NCBI GenBank assembly: GCA_902492555.1 | Contig: CABUMH010000071.1 | Location: 1-20,254 of the forward strand | Reading direction: 5' to 3' | Length of the DNA stretch: 20,254 bases | From: Eisenbergiella sp900555195 | GTDB taxonomy: Bacteria > Bacillota > Clostridia > Lachnospirales > Lachnospiraceae | Made by a program: the position numbers and the translations under genes | Part shown: positions 7,249 through 15,469 of the stretch, one piece after another | Layout of the letters: each line of letters starts with the position of its first letter | Position numbering within the stretch: the stretch's first letter is position 1 | The notes under the pieces: model-generated | The model's database searches: none | What the model was told of the DNA's origin: nothing | The model's input: only the letters and a program-made list of their open reading frames with translations

Positions 7249-10200
7249 CTAACCGAGGATTTCCATCAGCGCCTCCTTCGTGAGCGCGGCAAGTCCCATC
7301 TCTTCCTGTCCCAGAATCTGTTCGGCCAGTTCCTTCTTCTTCTCCTGCAAGGCGACGATCTTCTCTTCTATCGTCCCTTTCGCGATCAGGCGGTAGACGG
7401 TCACCACATTCTGCTGGCCGATCCGGTGCGCCCGATCCGTTGCCTGATTCTGTACTGCCACATTCCACCAGGGATCATAATGGATGACAATGTCCGCACC
7501 CGTCAGATTCAGCCCAGTTCCACCTGCTTTCAGGGAGATGCAGAATACCTGCGTCTTATCCTGATTAAACGCCTCTGCCAGTTCCAGCCGCTTCGCCTTC
7601 GGCGTGGAACCATCCAGGGAGTAATATTGGATCTTTTCCTTTCGCATCGCTTCCTTCAGCCGTTCCAGCATAGAAGTGAACTGGGAAAAAAGCAATACCT
7701 TATGGCCTCCTTCACAGGCATTGCGTATCAGTTCCAGGCAAAGCTGCATCTTGGCAGAACCTCCCCGATATCCCTCAAACAACAGCCCCGGATCACAGCA
7801 GATCTGTCTCAGCTTTGTCAGCTCCGCCAGAACCTGAATCCGATTAGACGCATATTCCTTCTCCGTCTGCCCGGAAAGCGAATACAGCAGTCTCTGCACA
7901 TGGGCGGCATATAATTCTTTCTGTTCCCCTTCCATAGCCGCATACATGTTCTTCTCAATTTTATCCGGAAGGTCAGAAAGCACGTCCTTCTTCAGCCTGC
8001 GCATGACGAAGGGACGGATCATCTTCTGAAGGCTTTCCGACGCCTCCTCATCCCCCTTATTCATGATCGGCGCTTCCATCTCCTCCCGGAACCTGGAATA
8101 GGAAAACAGAAAACCGGGCATCACAAAATCAAAAATGCTCCACAGCTCGCTCAACCTGTTTTCCACAGGCGTCCCTGTGAGTGCCAGGCGGAAGCGGGAA
8201 CGCACCGCCTTTACCGACCGGGCAGCCTGGGTACTGTGATTCTTGATAAACTGCGCCTCATCCAGGATTTGATTGGCCACTTCCATCCCTTCATATTTAT
8301 CCAGATCCCGCCGCAGCAGATCATACGACGTCACGAGCACGCCTCCGGTCTTTTGAATCCCGGCAATCACAGCCTTTCGCTCAGAAGCGCTGCCGGCCGC
8401 CAGCGTTACCTGAAGCGTGGGCGCAAACCGTTCCAGCTCGCTCTTCCAGTTATACACCAGTGAAGCCGGCGTCACCACCAGGCTTATTTCCCGTTTCTCC
8501 GCTCCGCCATCCTTCCACTCTGACAGCAGAAAAGCGATCACCTGCAAGGTTTTCCCCAGTCCCATATCATCCGCCAGAATTCCTCCGAAGCCGTTGGCCT
8601 TCAGCGCTTTTATCCACATGAATCCTGTTTTCTGATAGCCTCTGAGCACCTTGTCCAGTTCCGTTGGTACCTCGTAATCGCCGTCTTCTACGGTTTTCAT
8701 GTTTCTGACCAGCGAGCGAAAATTCCTGTCTTTATTCAGGCTGATGGAGCCCCCGTTCTGTAGGCGGGCATCCAGATAAAGTGCCCGGTAGGCGGGAAGT
8801 TCCATCCTTCCCTTCTCCAAATCCTCCTCCTGCAAGGCAAATGACTGGCCCAGTCCGGCAAGCGCCACAAGCCCCTCATCCGACAGATCCAGAAAGCTGC
8901 CGTCCTTCAGCCGATAATATTTTCTCTTTCTGTCATATCTGGACAAAATCTCCGCCAGCTGTCCGGCAGACAGCTCTTCCGATGTGAAAGATAGTTCCAG
9001 CAGTTCTCCAGCCAGCGATATCCCCACGCGGATATGCGGGGCAGGAAGGATCCGTACACCCTTGAGCGCGTCCGAGATATAGATCTGCACTGACCATTCG
9101 GCACACACCTCCTGCAGGCGCCCCAGTCCTTCACGGATAAACGCATAGACCTCTTCTTCCCCCGCTATAGCCAACTGCTTCCGTTCCGGGTCAAAGGCAT
9201 TAAAAAAAGAAGCGACAGTTCCCGAAACCTCTATCTCCTTTCTCACATCCCTGCGGCCCGCCAGATCAATGGGCGCAAACAGATCAAACTTTTCCTCTCC
9301 ATAGATCACATATAATTCACCTGTCAGCAAATTTCTCTGAGGCGCATCCAGATAAAGTTCAAATCTGCCTTCCTCCGGCAAAAAAGCCGACAGTTCAAAA
9401 TTTCTGATGGATACCTGAAACGATTGAGAGAGCACAGGCAGCATATCCCGGGTGAACGCAGGAAGTTCCTTCGGCGCCACATAGAGGCCGTTTTTCCCAA
9501 ACCCGTTCATATACTCCAGGAATTCCTTCACCTGCTCCAGCTGTTCTACCGACGTGCGCCAGATCCTCCCTTCATCGAAAAAGTAAAGATAGTTTCTTCC
9601 TGTGAGCATCGGCATTCTGTTGATTTCCACCAGAATCCCTGCACCTTCTCCTGCAATGTCCAGCTTCCGCTCCGGTTCCCCTTCTTGCAGCACCCATTCC
9701 TTCTCTTCTTCGCCTGAAAGCTTCCCATAGATCGTAAGCGCGGCCACGCTTTCCCAGAAAGGATCCATTCTGTCCGCGCTCACACACAGTTCCCGCCCAT
9801 ATAACTCAGGAAAATAGCCTTCCATATATGTGGCGCCCTGCAGCAGACTGAATACCAAAAAACGCACTAGGGGCAAAGCCTGCGGGGAAAACGCTTCCTC
9901 CTGATGGTAGAAATCCAGTTCCTTTCCATATGTCACACGCTGTTTTTGCGCCACGGCCGCAGCGAAAGTTCCCACATCCTTCAGCACATACATCCTGCTG
10001 TGTCCAATCCGAAATTCAACCCGCAGCACATCTCCATACAGCGTAAAATGTGGCTCCAGACGGACTTTCCCGATCATCTCCTTCTGCAGCAGACTCACTT
10101 TATCCTGAAGCGAATATCTGCCGAGAAGCGCTTCAAAACCATAGGAGCTGGAACGGACGGGCGAAATGTTCCTTCCTCTCATCGGCTGCAGGCTGCGGGC

Positions 10201-10521
10201 ACGGCCGCCCTTCCTCTCTTCTATATAAAGAAGCAGCGTTGCCACACAATGTTTACACAGCCCGGAATAGGAATAATAAGCAGGGCACTCACAAAAATAC
10301 TCCAGAATTTCCCTGTATTCTTCATCCACCTTGATGTCCACCTCATATAGCTCTCCCCTGCTGCCGCTCACCTTTGAAGAAATCTCGACAATTTCAAACC
10401 CGTCCTCCTGCGCATTCTCCCATTCCAGCTCATAAACAGCCCCATGCTGCGCAAGATTTTCCCCCTTTTCAAATGTCACCGCCTTGCTACACTCTCTACG
10501 CACATCCGTTTTATTCAGCAT
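7249..10521 (-). CDS. SNF2-family DEAD/DEAH-like helicase with SWIM zinc finger
   Basis: A 1090-residue Swi2/Snf2-type ATPase predicted to translocate on double-stranded DNA and remodel DNA-bound proteins, in the cytoplasm. The N-terminus has a SWIM zinc finger with ligands C77, C79, C89 and H91 (CxCx9CxH). A long middle region resembles the bacterial SNF2-associated domain. The ATPase core shows Walker A GLGKT (K657), box II DEAQ (754-757), LTGTPVENRLSELWS, and a C-terminal helicase lobe with LLFSQFTSML, KAGGTGLNLTGAD and the arginine-finger motif QATDRAHRIGQ near 1027-1037. All expected motifs are present and the length is normal for bacterial SWIM-SNF2 proteins. The start at 10521 has AAGGA seven bases upstream on the minus strand; an upstream in-frame ATG at 10608 lacks a site. 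It stands alone and convergent with the signalling pair. Its cellular role (repair, transcription recycling or defence) cannot be told from context, and no defence partners are adjacent. Confidence 0.95.
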   Translation of the reverse strand: MLNKTDVRRECSKAVTFEKGENLAQHGAVYELEWENAQEDGFEIVEISSKVSGSRGELYEVDIKVDEEYREILEYFCECPAYYSYSGLCKHCVATLLLYIEERKGGRARSLQPMRGRNISPVRSSSYGFEALLGRYSLQDKVSLLQKEMIGKVRLEPHFTLYGDVLRVEFRIGHSRMYVLKDVGTFAAAVAQKQRVTYGKELDFYHQEEAFSPQALPLVRFLVFSLLQGATYMEGYFPELYGRELCVSADRMDPFWESVAALTIYGKLSGEEEKEWVLQEGEPERKLDIAGEGAGILVEINRMPMLTGRNYLYFFDEGRIWRTSVEQLEQVKEFLEYMNGFGKNGLYVAPKELPAFTRDMLPVLSQSFQVSIRNFELSAFLPEEGRFELYLDAPQRNLLTGELYVIYGEEKFDLFAPIDLAGRRDVRKEIEVSGTVASFFNAFDPERKQLAIAGEEEVYAFIREGLGRLQEVCAEWSVQIYISDALKGVRILPAPHIRVGISLAGELLELSFTSEELSAGQLAEILSRYDRKRKYYRLKDGSFLDLSDEGLVALAGLGQSFALQEEDLEKGRMELPAYRALYLDARLQNGGSISLNKDRNFRSLVRNMKTVEDGDYEVPTELDKVLRGYQKTGFMWIKALKANGFGGILADDMGLGKTLQVIAFLLSEWKDGGAEKREISLVVTPASLVYNWKSELERFAPTLQVTLAAGSASERKAVIAGIQKTGGVLVTSYDLLRRDLDKYEGMEVANQILDEAQFIKNHSTQAARSVKAVRSRFRLALTGTPVENRLSELWSIFDFVMPGFLFSYSRFREEMEAPIMNKGDEEASESLQKMIRPFVMRRLKKDVLSDLPDKIEKNMYAAMEGEQKELYAAHVQRLLYSLSGQTEKEYASNRIQVLAELTKLRQICCDPGLLFEGYRGGSAKMQLCLELIRNACEGGHKVLLFSQFTSMLERLKEAMRKEKIQYYSLDGSTPKAKRLELAEAFNQDKTQVFCISLKAGGTGLNLTGADIVIHYDPWWNVAVQNQATDRAHRIGQQNVVTVYRLIAKGTIEEKIVALQEKKKELAEQILGQEEMGLAALTKEALMEILG

Positions 10522-10617
10522 CTTTCCATCCTTTTCCCCTCTGCCCCGGCCATCATCCACCGGCTTATCCTTGCGCGCCCATATATGACCGGCGCACGGT
10601 CCGTCCAAACTGCTATT

Positions 10618-10646
10618 ATCTTACCACGCTCCCGTTATACATGCAA
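10618..10646 (-). promoter_or_regulatory. Candidate promoter for the SNF2 helicase gene
   Basis: On the minus strand TTGCAT (10641-10646) and TAAGAT (10618-10623) are spaced by exactly 17 bases, about 100 bases before the helicase start. Both hexamers match the vegetative consensus only partly (3/6 and 4/6). The overlapping GATAAT is an alternative -10 at poorer spacing. Together with the following + strand gene this makes the gap 10522-10775 a divergent regulatory region. Confidence 0.4.
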
Positions 10647-10775
10647 ACAAGGAGTTACTACTCAGCCCTCCACCTATGCCGTTTTGTCTCCCTTGTTTGT
10701 GTCCCCCGGTTCCCCAAGCACGGGCAGCCACCTTCTGCGGCGCAGGGTTCGGCTGCATTCTTTTTCCGCAAACCT

Positions 10776-11234
10776 GTGAGAAAATTGTGCTGTTTTTTGG
10801 CGAAGCGGATCGCGGAAACATTGCCGGAACTTCCGGAAGGGATGAAGCCCCGTCATATCCATGTATTGGACGCCGTTCATGAGATACGGCTGCGCGGCGG
10901 AGGCTGCCGGGTAGGGGATGTGAGCGCCCGGCTGAATATCACCACTCCCAGCGTCACCAAGCTGGTACAGGAGCTGGAGGCCAGACATCTTCTGGAAAAA
11001 TATGCGGATACGTCCGACAAGCGGGTTGCCCTTCTTAAGCTGACTCCCGAAGGAGAGGCCTGTGTCCAGCGATATGTGCTGGATTTTCATGGCAGATGGA
11101 CGCAGGAACTTGCGGACATAACCGATTCCCAGACCATGGATGCCATTCATATTTTGGAACGCCTGCAGGAGACTATGCCGGGCATAGCCTCCGTGTCCGT
11201 CAGAAAGGAAGATTCATATGGACAAAACCAATAA
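10776..11234 (+). CDS. MarR-family transcriptional regulator, start uncertain
   Basis: A winged helix-turn-helix regulator, 152 residues if it starts at GTG 10776. The DNA-binding core is clear: CRVGDVSARLNITTPSVTKL is followed by a recognition helix region and the wing with the MarR hallmark DKRVALLKLTPEGE. MarR proteins bind as dimers to operators near their own genes and often control an adjacent efflux pump, which fits the MATE gene overlapping its 3' end by 17 bases. The N-terminus is the problem. The frame stays open far upstream, but neither GTG 10776 nor ATG 10641 has a Shine-Dalgarno sequence. ATG 10842 has GGAAGG almost touching it and would remove the first helix. An unused AAGGAG at 10649-10654 has no in-frame start nearby. 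Either the start is unconventional or it has been lost. Family assignment is solid; start and functionality are not. Confidence 0.75.
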   Translation: MRKLCCFLAKRIAETLPELPEGMKPRHIHVLDAVHEIRLRGGGCRVGDVSARLNITTPSVTKLVQELEARHLLEKYADTSDKRVALLKLTPEGEACVQRYVLDFHGRWTQELADITDSQTMDAIHILERLQETMPGIASVSVRKEDSYGQNQ

Positions 11235-12582
11235 GCTTTCCTTCACGGAAGGCCCTATTTTTACCTCACTCATCCGTTTTGCTCTGCCTGTGCTGTGATC
11301 GCTGATCCTGCAGGCGGCGTATGGCGCCGTTGACCTCCTGGTTGTGGGCTGGTTCGGCGATGCCGCCAGTATCTCCGCCGTTGGCACAGGCAGCTCTTTC
11401 ATGCAGATGGTAACCTTCATCATCACCAGCCTGGCCATGGGAACCACCGTCACCATCGGGCAGCATGTCGGTGAAAAGAAGCCCGAAGAGGCGGGCCGTG
11501 CCGTGGGCACCACCATCCTTCTGTTCGCCGTCCTGGGCATTATCCTTACCGTCCTTTTGGAAGCATTCGCCGGCAGCCTGGCATCCCTCATGCAGATTCC
11601 TGCAGAATCCTTTGATAAATCAGTTCAGTACATCCGCATCTGTTCCGGCGGAATCCTTGTCATCATCGCTTATAACGTGATCAGCAGCATCCTGCGGGGA
11701 GTGGGAAACGCCAACCTTCCTTTTCTCTTCGTGGGCATTGCCTGTATTGTGAACATCGTGGGTGATCTGCTGCTGGTTGGCGTCTTCCATATGGATGTGG
11801 CCGGAGCCGCCATCACTACAGTTCTGGCCCAGTTCGTTTCCGTGGTCGTCTCCCTGGCCGTTTTGCGAAAACAGGATCTGCCCATCCGCTTCCATCTTTC
11901 CCAGTGCCGGTTCTATCCGCGGCAGCTGAAACTGATCCTGAACATCGGCGTGCCCATCGCGATCCAGGAAACCATGGTGCAGATCTCCTTCCTGGTCATC
12001 AATTCCATCGTCAACAATATGGGGCTCATGCCATCGGCCGGTTATGGAGTAGCGCAGAAAATCGTTTCCTTCATCATGCTGGTGCCTTCCTCCGTCATGC
12101 AAAGCGTATCCGCCTTTGTGGCCCAGAATGTGGGCGCAGCCAAGCCTGATCGGGCCTGGAGGGGTTTCTTTACCGCCATGACCTCCGGCTGCGCACTCGG
12201 AATTTTCATGTTTCTGGCCGGCTTCTTCGGCGGAGGGCTGCTCTCCTCCATCTTCACCTCTGATCCGGAGGTAATCGCCCAGAGCGCAGCCTATCTGAAA
12301 GGTTATTCCGCAGAATGCATCCTGACCTGCATCCTGTTCTCCAGCATCGGTTTCTTTAATGGCTGCGGGAAAAGCCTTCCTGTCATGGTGCAGGGCATCA
12401 CCTCCGCCTTCCTGATCCGTATTCCGGTTTCCCTGTTCATGGCCTCCCTGCCCAATACCAATTTGGCCCTGGTCGGCCTGGCCACCCCCATTACCACCGT
12501 ATACGGGATCCTCTTCTTCCTGATCTGCTTCGCCTGGCTGCGAAAATCAGGACGTGACATTACCCGCCCGGGAGCCATGTAG
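11218..12582 (+). pseudogene. MATE-family multidrug efflux transporter, interrupted by in-frame TGA
   Basis: Reading from ATG 11218 gives a typical MATE N-terminus (FTEGPIFTSLIRFALPVL), then TGA at 11296-11298 (codon 27), then immediately SLILQAAYGAVDLLVVGWFGD in the same frame to the stop at 12580-12582. Ignoring that stop, the product is 454 residues, normal for the family, with about twelve hydrophobic segments and intact MATE-like motifs. Such pumps export cationic drugs or metabolites with Na+ or H+ antiport. The start has AGGAAG at 11205-11210, seven bases upstream, and overlaps the MarR gene, implying translational coupling. Restart within the gene (GTG 11344, ATG 11401) would lose the first membrane helix. 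No other stop or frameshift was found in the remaining 427 codons, so the lesion is recent, a sequence error, or read through. It would be annotated as a pseudogene by ordinary rules. Confidence 0.85.
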
Positions 12583-12635
12583 GGCATGCGCTTTGGCTTC
12601 CGCACTTCCGAGACAATATCAGAAATCTCTTATCG

Positions 12636-12672
12636 TTCAGACAGGTCTGCACAGGCCTGTCTGAATGTTTTC
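12636..12672 (+). terminator. Intrinsic terminator after the MarR-MATE unit
   Basis: TTCAGACAGG (12636-12645) pairs perfectly with CCTGTCTGAA (12656-12665), giving 10 bp around a 10-base loop. A short T-rich stretch (GTTTTCTC) follows. It lies 53 bases after the MATE stop. Confidence 0.82.
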
Positions 12673-12846
12673 TCTCCCTTCCCTTAAACTGTAGCTTTTT
12701 TCTAATATTTCCCCTATTTTCTTCTCTATAATTAGTGATTCTGTTTTCGTTTTTTTCTCAAATGAGATTATTTATCAAAATTCACAGAAAATTTATGGCT
12801 CATTTTCCCCTTTTATGTTAAAATTTATTAGACCGCTGTCATATCT
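12673..12846. other. AT-rich non-coding region upstream of the hydrogenase operon
   Basis: First part of the 430-base gap between the MATE gene and the hydrogenase operon. No gene is seen. It is rich in T and A tracts, with -10-like TATAAT (12727-12732) and TAAAAT (12819-12824), neither with a convincing -35. A small palindrome, TCTCA-AA-TGAGA, lies at 12756-12767. The operon promoter is probably in this region or just after it, but it could not be pinned down. Confidence 0.5.
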
Positions 12847-12993
12847 CTGCCTTATCTATAGTCAGGCAGCAGACGGAGCCCAAAATGTCTGGCTCCGCGT
12901 GAATTGACACCCGGAAAATAAGGTATTGGGGGAGTTACCCAGCGGGCGTTGCAGGCTGCATTCCGCTGCAGCCGTCCATTTCTTTTCGCCCGC
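12847..12993 (+). promoter_or_regulatory. Structured 5' leader of the hydrogenase operon (candidate cis-regulatory RNA)
   Basis: Consecutive perfect hairpins occupy the 166 bases before hydC. They are CTGCCT/AGGCAG (12847-12852, 12864-12869), CGGAGCC/GGCTCCG (12874-12880, 12891-12897), TGGG/CCCA (12927-12930, 12938-12941), and a nested pair in which GCGGGCG/CGCCCGC (12942-12948, 12987-12993) encloses GGCTGCA/TGCAGCC (12954-12960, 12967-12973). The outer nested stem ends eight bases before the hydC Shine-Dalgarno. The sequence is much more GC-rich than the region just upstream. GGAGTTAC occurs both in the leader (12931-12938) and at the real ribosome binding site (13004-13011). No known riboswitch was recognised. 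The upstream limit of the transcript is unknown. Confidence 0.5.
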
Positions 12994-13012
12994 AAGAACG
13001 AAAGGAGTTACT

Positions 13013-13501
13013 ATGTTAACGCACGAAGAAATCAGCAGTCTCGACGAGATCCTGAAAAACCATGACTATGACGCATCTTCCGTCATCGCAGTCATGCAGG
13101 ATGTCCAGAGAAAGTACCGCTACCTTCCCGAGGAGGCCCTGAGCTACATTGCCAAGGCCCTTCATCTGAGTGAGGCCAAGATTTACGGCGTGGCCACCTT
13201 TTATGAGAATTTTTCTCTGGAACCCAAGGGTAGGTATGTCATCAAAGTATGTGACGGCACCGCCTGTCATGTCCGCAAATCCGTTCCGATCCTTGAGGAA
13301 TTCCGGAACGTGCTGGGCCTGTCTGAGGACAAGCATAACTCAGACGATATGCTCTTTACTTTGGAAACGGTTTCCTGCCTGGGCGCCTGCGGCCTGGCGC
13401 CGGTATGCACCGTCAACGACAAGGTCCATGCGGCCATGACTCCCGAGAAAGCCCGGGAACTCATTCAGGAATTAAGGGAGGAAGCAGCCAATGAGAATTA
13501 A
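13013..13501 (+). CDS. hydC: NuoE-like [2Fe-2S] subunit of NAD-linked [FeFe] hydrogenase (HydC)
   Basis: A 162-residue thioredoxin-fold ferredoxin, the small subunit of the trimeric hydrogenase. It passes electrons between the flavin subunit HydB and the rest of the complex. The N-terminal helical part (YRYLPEEALSYIAKALHLSEAKIYGVATFY) is typical of the NuoE/HydC family, and the four cluster ligands are C80, C85, C122 and C126 (Cx4C and Cx3C). Length is normal. The start at 13013 has AAAGGAG (13001-13007) five bases upstream. An in-frame ATG at 12926 would add 29 residues with no family resemblance and lies in the structured leader, so it was rejected. The last 11 bases overlap hydB, indicating translational coupling. 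First gene of a three-gene operon, whose order matches known bifurcating hydrogenases. Confidence 0.95.
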   Translation: MLTHEEISSLDEILKNHDYDASSVIAVMQDVQRKYRYLPEEALSYIAKALHLSEAKIYGVATFYENFSLEPKGRYVIKVCDGTACHVRKSVPILEEFRNVLGLSEDKHNSDDMLFTLETVSCLGACGLAPVCTVNDKVHAAMTPEKARELIQELREEAANEN

Positions 13502-15449
13502 CAGCCCTCAGGAATTAAAAGCGATGCAGGAACTCTATGGCCAGGCCCTGGGCGCGCAGCGCAAGCGTATCCTCGTCTGCGCCGGCACGGGTTGCGTGGC
13601 AGGAGGTTCCCTGTTGATCTATGCGCGTTTGAAAGAATTGATGGAAGAAAGGGGAATTCGCTGTGAGGTGGTTCTTCAGGAAGAGCCGCATGAACCTTTT
13701 CATGAAGGCGCTGCGGACGGTACGGCTGCTTCTCCCGCCAAAGATGCGGCCGGCGAGGGACAAGATGCCCCCAGAATTGGTCTGAAAAAGAGTGGCTGCC
13801 ACGGTTTCTGTGAGATGGGACCGCTTCTGCGCATTGACCCGGAAGGCCTTCTGTATATCAAAGTAAAGGTGGAGGACTGTGAAGAGATCATCGAGCGCTC
13901 CATCCTGAAGGATGAGATCGTGGAACGTCTGGTCTACCAGGACGCCTCCCTCAAATCCTATCCCAGACAGGAAGATATTCCTTTTTATAAAAAGCAGACC
14001 CGCGTGGCCCTAGAATACTGCGGCCATATCAATGCGGAGTCCGTAAACGAATACATAGCAGTAGGCGGATATTCCGCTGTTGCCAAGGCACTGTTTGAAA
14101 TGACTCCCGAACAGATCGTGGATGAAATCACCCGCTCCTGCCTGCGCGGCAGAGGAGGCGGCGGCTTCCCTACGGGCAGAAAATGGGCCCAGGTTCTCCG
14201 CCAGCCGGAGGAGATCAAATATGTGGTCTGCAACGGAGATGAAGGCGATCCGGGCGCATTCATGGATCGTTCCATGATGGAAGGGGAACCGCACCGCGTG
14301 CTGGAAGGCATGCTGATTTCCGGTATTGCCACCGGAGCCCACTACGGATATATCTATGTGCGCGCAGAATATCCTCTTGCCGTCTCCCGCCTCCAGACCG
14401 CCATTGATCAGGCCATGGAAGTGGGGCTTCTGGGTGAAAATATCCTTGGTTCAGGCTTTGATTTCACAGTCAAGATCAGCCAGGGCGCAGGCGCATTCGT
14501 CTGCGGTGAAGGCAGCGCGCTCACCTCTTCCATAGAAGGAAATCGCGGCATGCCCCGTGTGAAGCCGCCCCGCACCGTAGAAAAAGGTCTGTTTGAAAAG
14601 CCCACCGTCCTTAATAACGTGGAAACCTTCTGCAACGTGGCTCCCATTATCTTGAAGGGCGCTGATTGGTATAAGACCATGGGCCCGGAAAACAACCACG
14701 GGACCAAGGCCTTCGCCCTCACAGGCAACGTGAACAACACCGGCCTGATCGAGGTTCCCATGGGCACCACCCTCCGGGAAGTCATCTTTGACATCGGCGG
14801 CGGCGTAAAAGGAGGCAGTTTCAAAGCCGTACAGATCGGCGGCCCTTCCGGCGGCTGTCTGTGCATCAGCGCCACGGAAGATCATCTGGATCTGCATCTG
14901 GACTTCGACTCCCTGAAAAAGGTAGGCGCCATGATCGGTTCCGGCGGCCTGGTGGTCATGAATGATAAGAGCTGTATGGTGGAAGTTGCCCGTTTCTTCA
15001 TGAATTTTACCCAGAATGAATCCTGCGGCAAATGTGTTCCCTGCCGGGAAGGCACCAAACGCATGCTGGAACTGCTGACAGATATCACCGAAGGCCGCGG
15101 CACCATGGAACATCTGGATATGCTGGAAGAACTGGCAGAGACCATTTCCGATACCGCTCTGTGCGGACTCGGAAAGACGGCTGCTTTCCCTGTAGTCAGC
15201 ACCATGAAATATTTCCGGGATGAATACATCGCCCATGTGGTTGACAAAACATGTCCTGCCGGACAGTGTAAGTCCCTGATTCATTATACGATTGATCCCG
15301 CGCTCTGCAAGGGCTGTACCAAATGCGCAAGACTCTGTCCTGTCTCCGCCATTTCCGGCCAGCTCAAGCAACCGCACACCATTGATGTAAACAAATGTAT
15401 CAAGTGCGGGGCATGCAAGGAAGGCTGTCCTTTCCATGCGATTTTCTAA
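13491..15449 (+). CDS. hydB: NuoF-like NADH-binding flavin/Fe-S subunit of [FeFe] hydrogenase (HydB)
   Basis: A 652-residue subunit that oxidises or reduces NAD(H) at FMN and distributes electrons through iron-sulfur clusters. The N-terminal thioredoxin-like [2Fe-2S] domain has C30, C35, C103 and C107. The NuoF core shows RGRGGGGFPTGRKW (219-232) and NGDEGDPGA (from 248) for NADH and FMN binding, then SCGKCVPC (C512, C515, C518) with C558 for a [4Fe-4S] cluster. The C-terminus (about 598-652) is a two-cluster ferredoxin domain (CKGCTKCARLCP and CIKCGACKEGCP), the extension that distinguishes HydB from complex I NuoF. Residues 64-95 form an Ala/Glu/Gly/Pro-rich insertion within the first domain, which looks unusual. 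The start has GGGAGG (13476-13481) nine bases upstream and overlaps hydC. hydA begins 20 bases after its stop. Confidence 0.95.
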   Translation: MRINSPQELKAMQELYGQALGAQRKRILVCAGTGCVAGGSLLIYARLKELMEERGIRCEVVLQEEPHEPFHEGAADGTAASPAKDAAGEGQDAPRIGLKKSGCHGFCEMGPLLRIDPEGLLYIKVKVEDCEEIIERSILKDEIVERLVYQDASLKSYPRQEDIPFYKKQTRVALEYCGHINAESVNEYIAVGGYSAVAKALFEMTPEQIVDEITRSCLRGRGGGGFPTGRKWAQVLRQPEEIKYVVCNGDEGDPGAFMDRSMMEGEPHRVLEGMLISGIATGAHYGYIYVRAEYPLAVSRLQTAIDQAMEVGLLGENILGSGFDFTVKISQGAGAFVCGEGSALTSSIEGNRGMPRVKPPRTVEKGLFEKPTVLNNVETFCNVAPIILKGADWYKTMGPENNHGTKAFALTGNVNNTGLIEVPMGTTLREVIFDIGGGVKGGSFKAVQIGGPSGGCLCISATEDHLDLHLDFDSLKKVGAMIGSGGLVVMNDKSCMVEVARFFMNFTQNESCGKCVPCREGTKRMLELLTDITEGRGTMEHLDMLEELAETISDTALCGLGKTAAFPVVSTMKYFRDEYIAHVVDKTCPAGQCKSLIHYTIDPALCKGCTKCARLCPVSAISGQLKQPHTIDVNKCIKCGACKEGCPFHAIF

Positions 15450-15469
15450 ATAGAAGGAGATAACACAAA

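Noticed and set aside
11296..11298. TGA read as selenocysteine in the MATE protein
   Set aside because: No MATE selenoprotein is known to me, and no clear selenocysteine insertion hairpin was seen just after the codon.
12770..12787. Possible Rex redox-repressor site upstream of the hydrogenase operon
   Set aside because: Only the right half (TTCACAG) resembles the consensus; the left half does not match.
12904..12929. Perfect TTGACA as a -35 element for the hydrogenase operon
   Set aside because: No acceptable -10 lies 16-18 bases downstream; TATTGG at 14 bases is a poor candidate.
14451..15437. Long minus-strand open frame opposite hydB
   Set aside because: It is a mirror of highly conserved coding sequence, with no recognisable domain or ribosome binding site.
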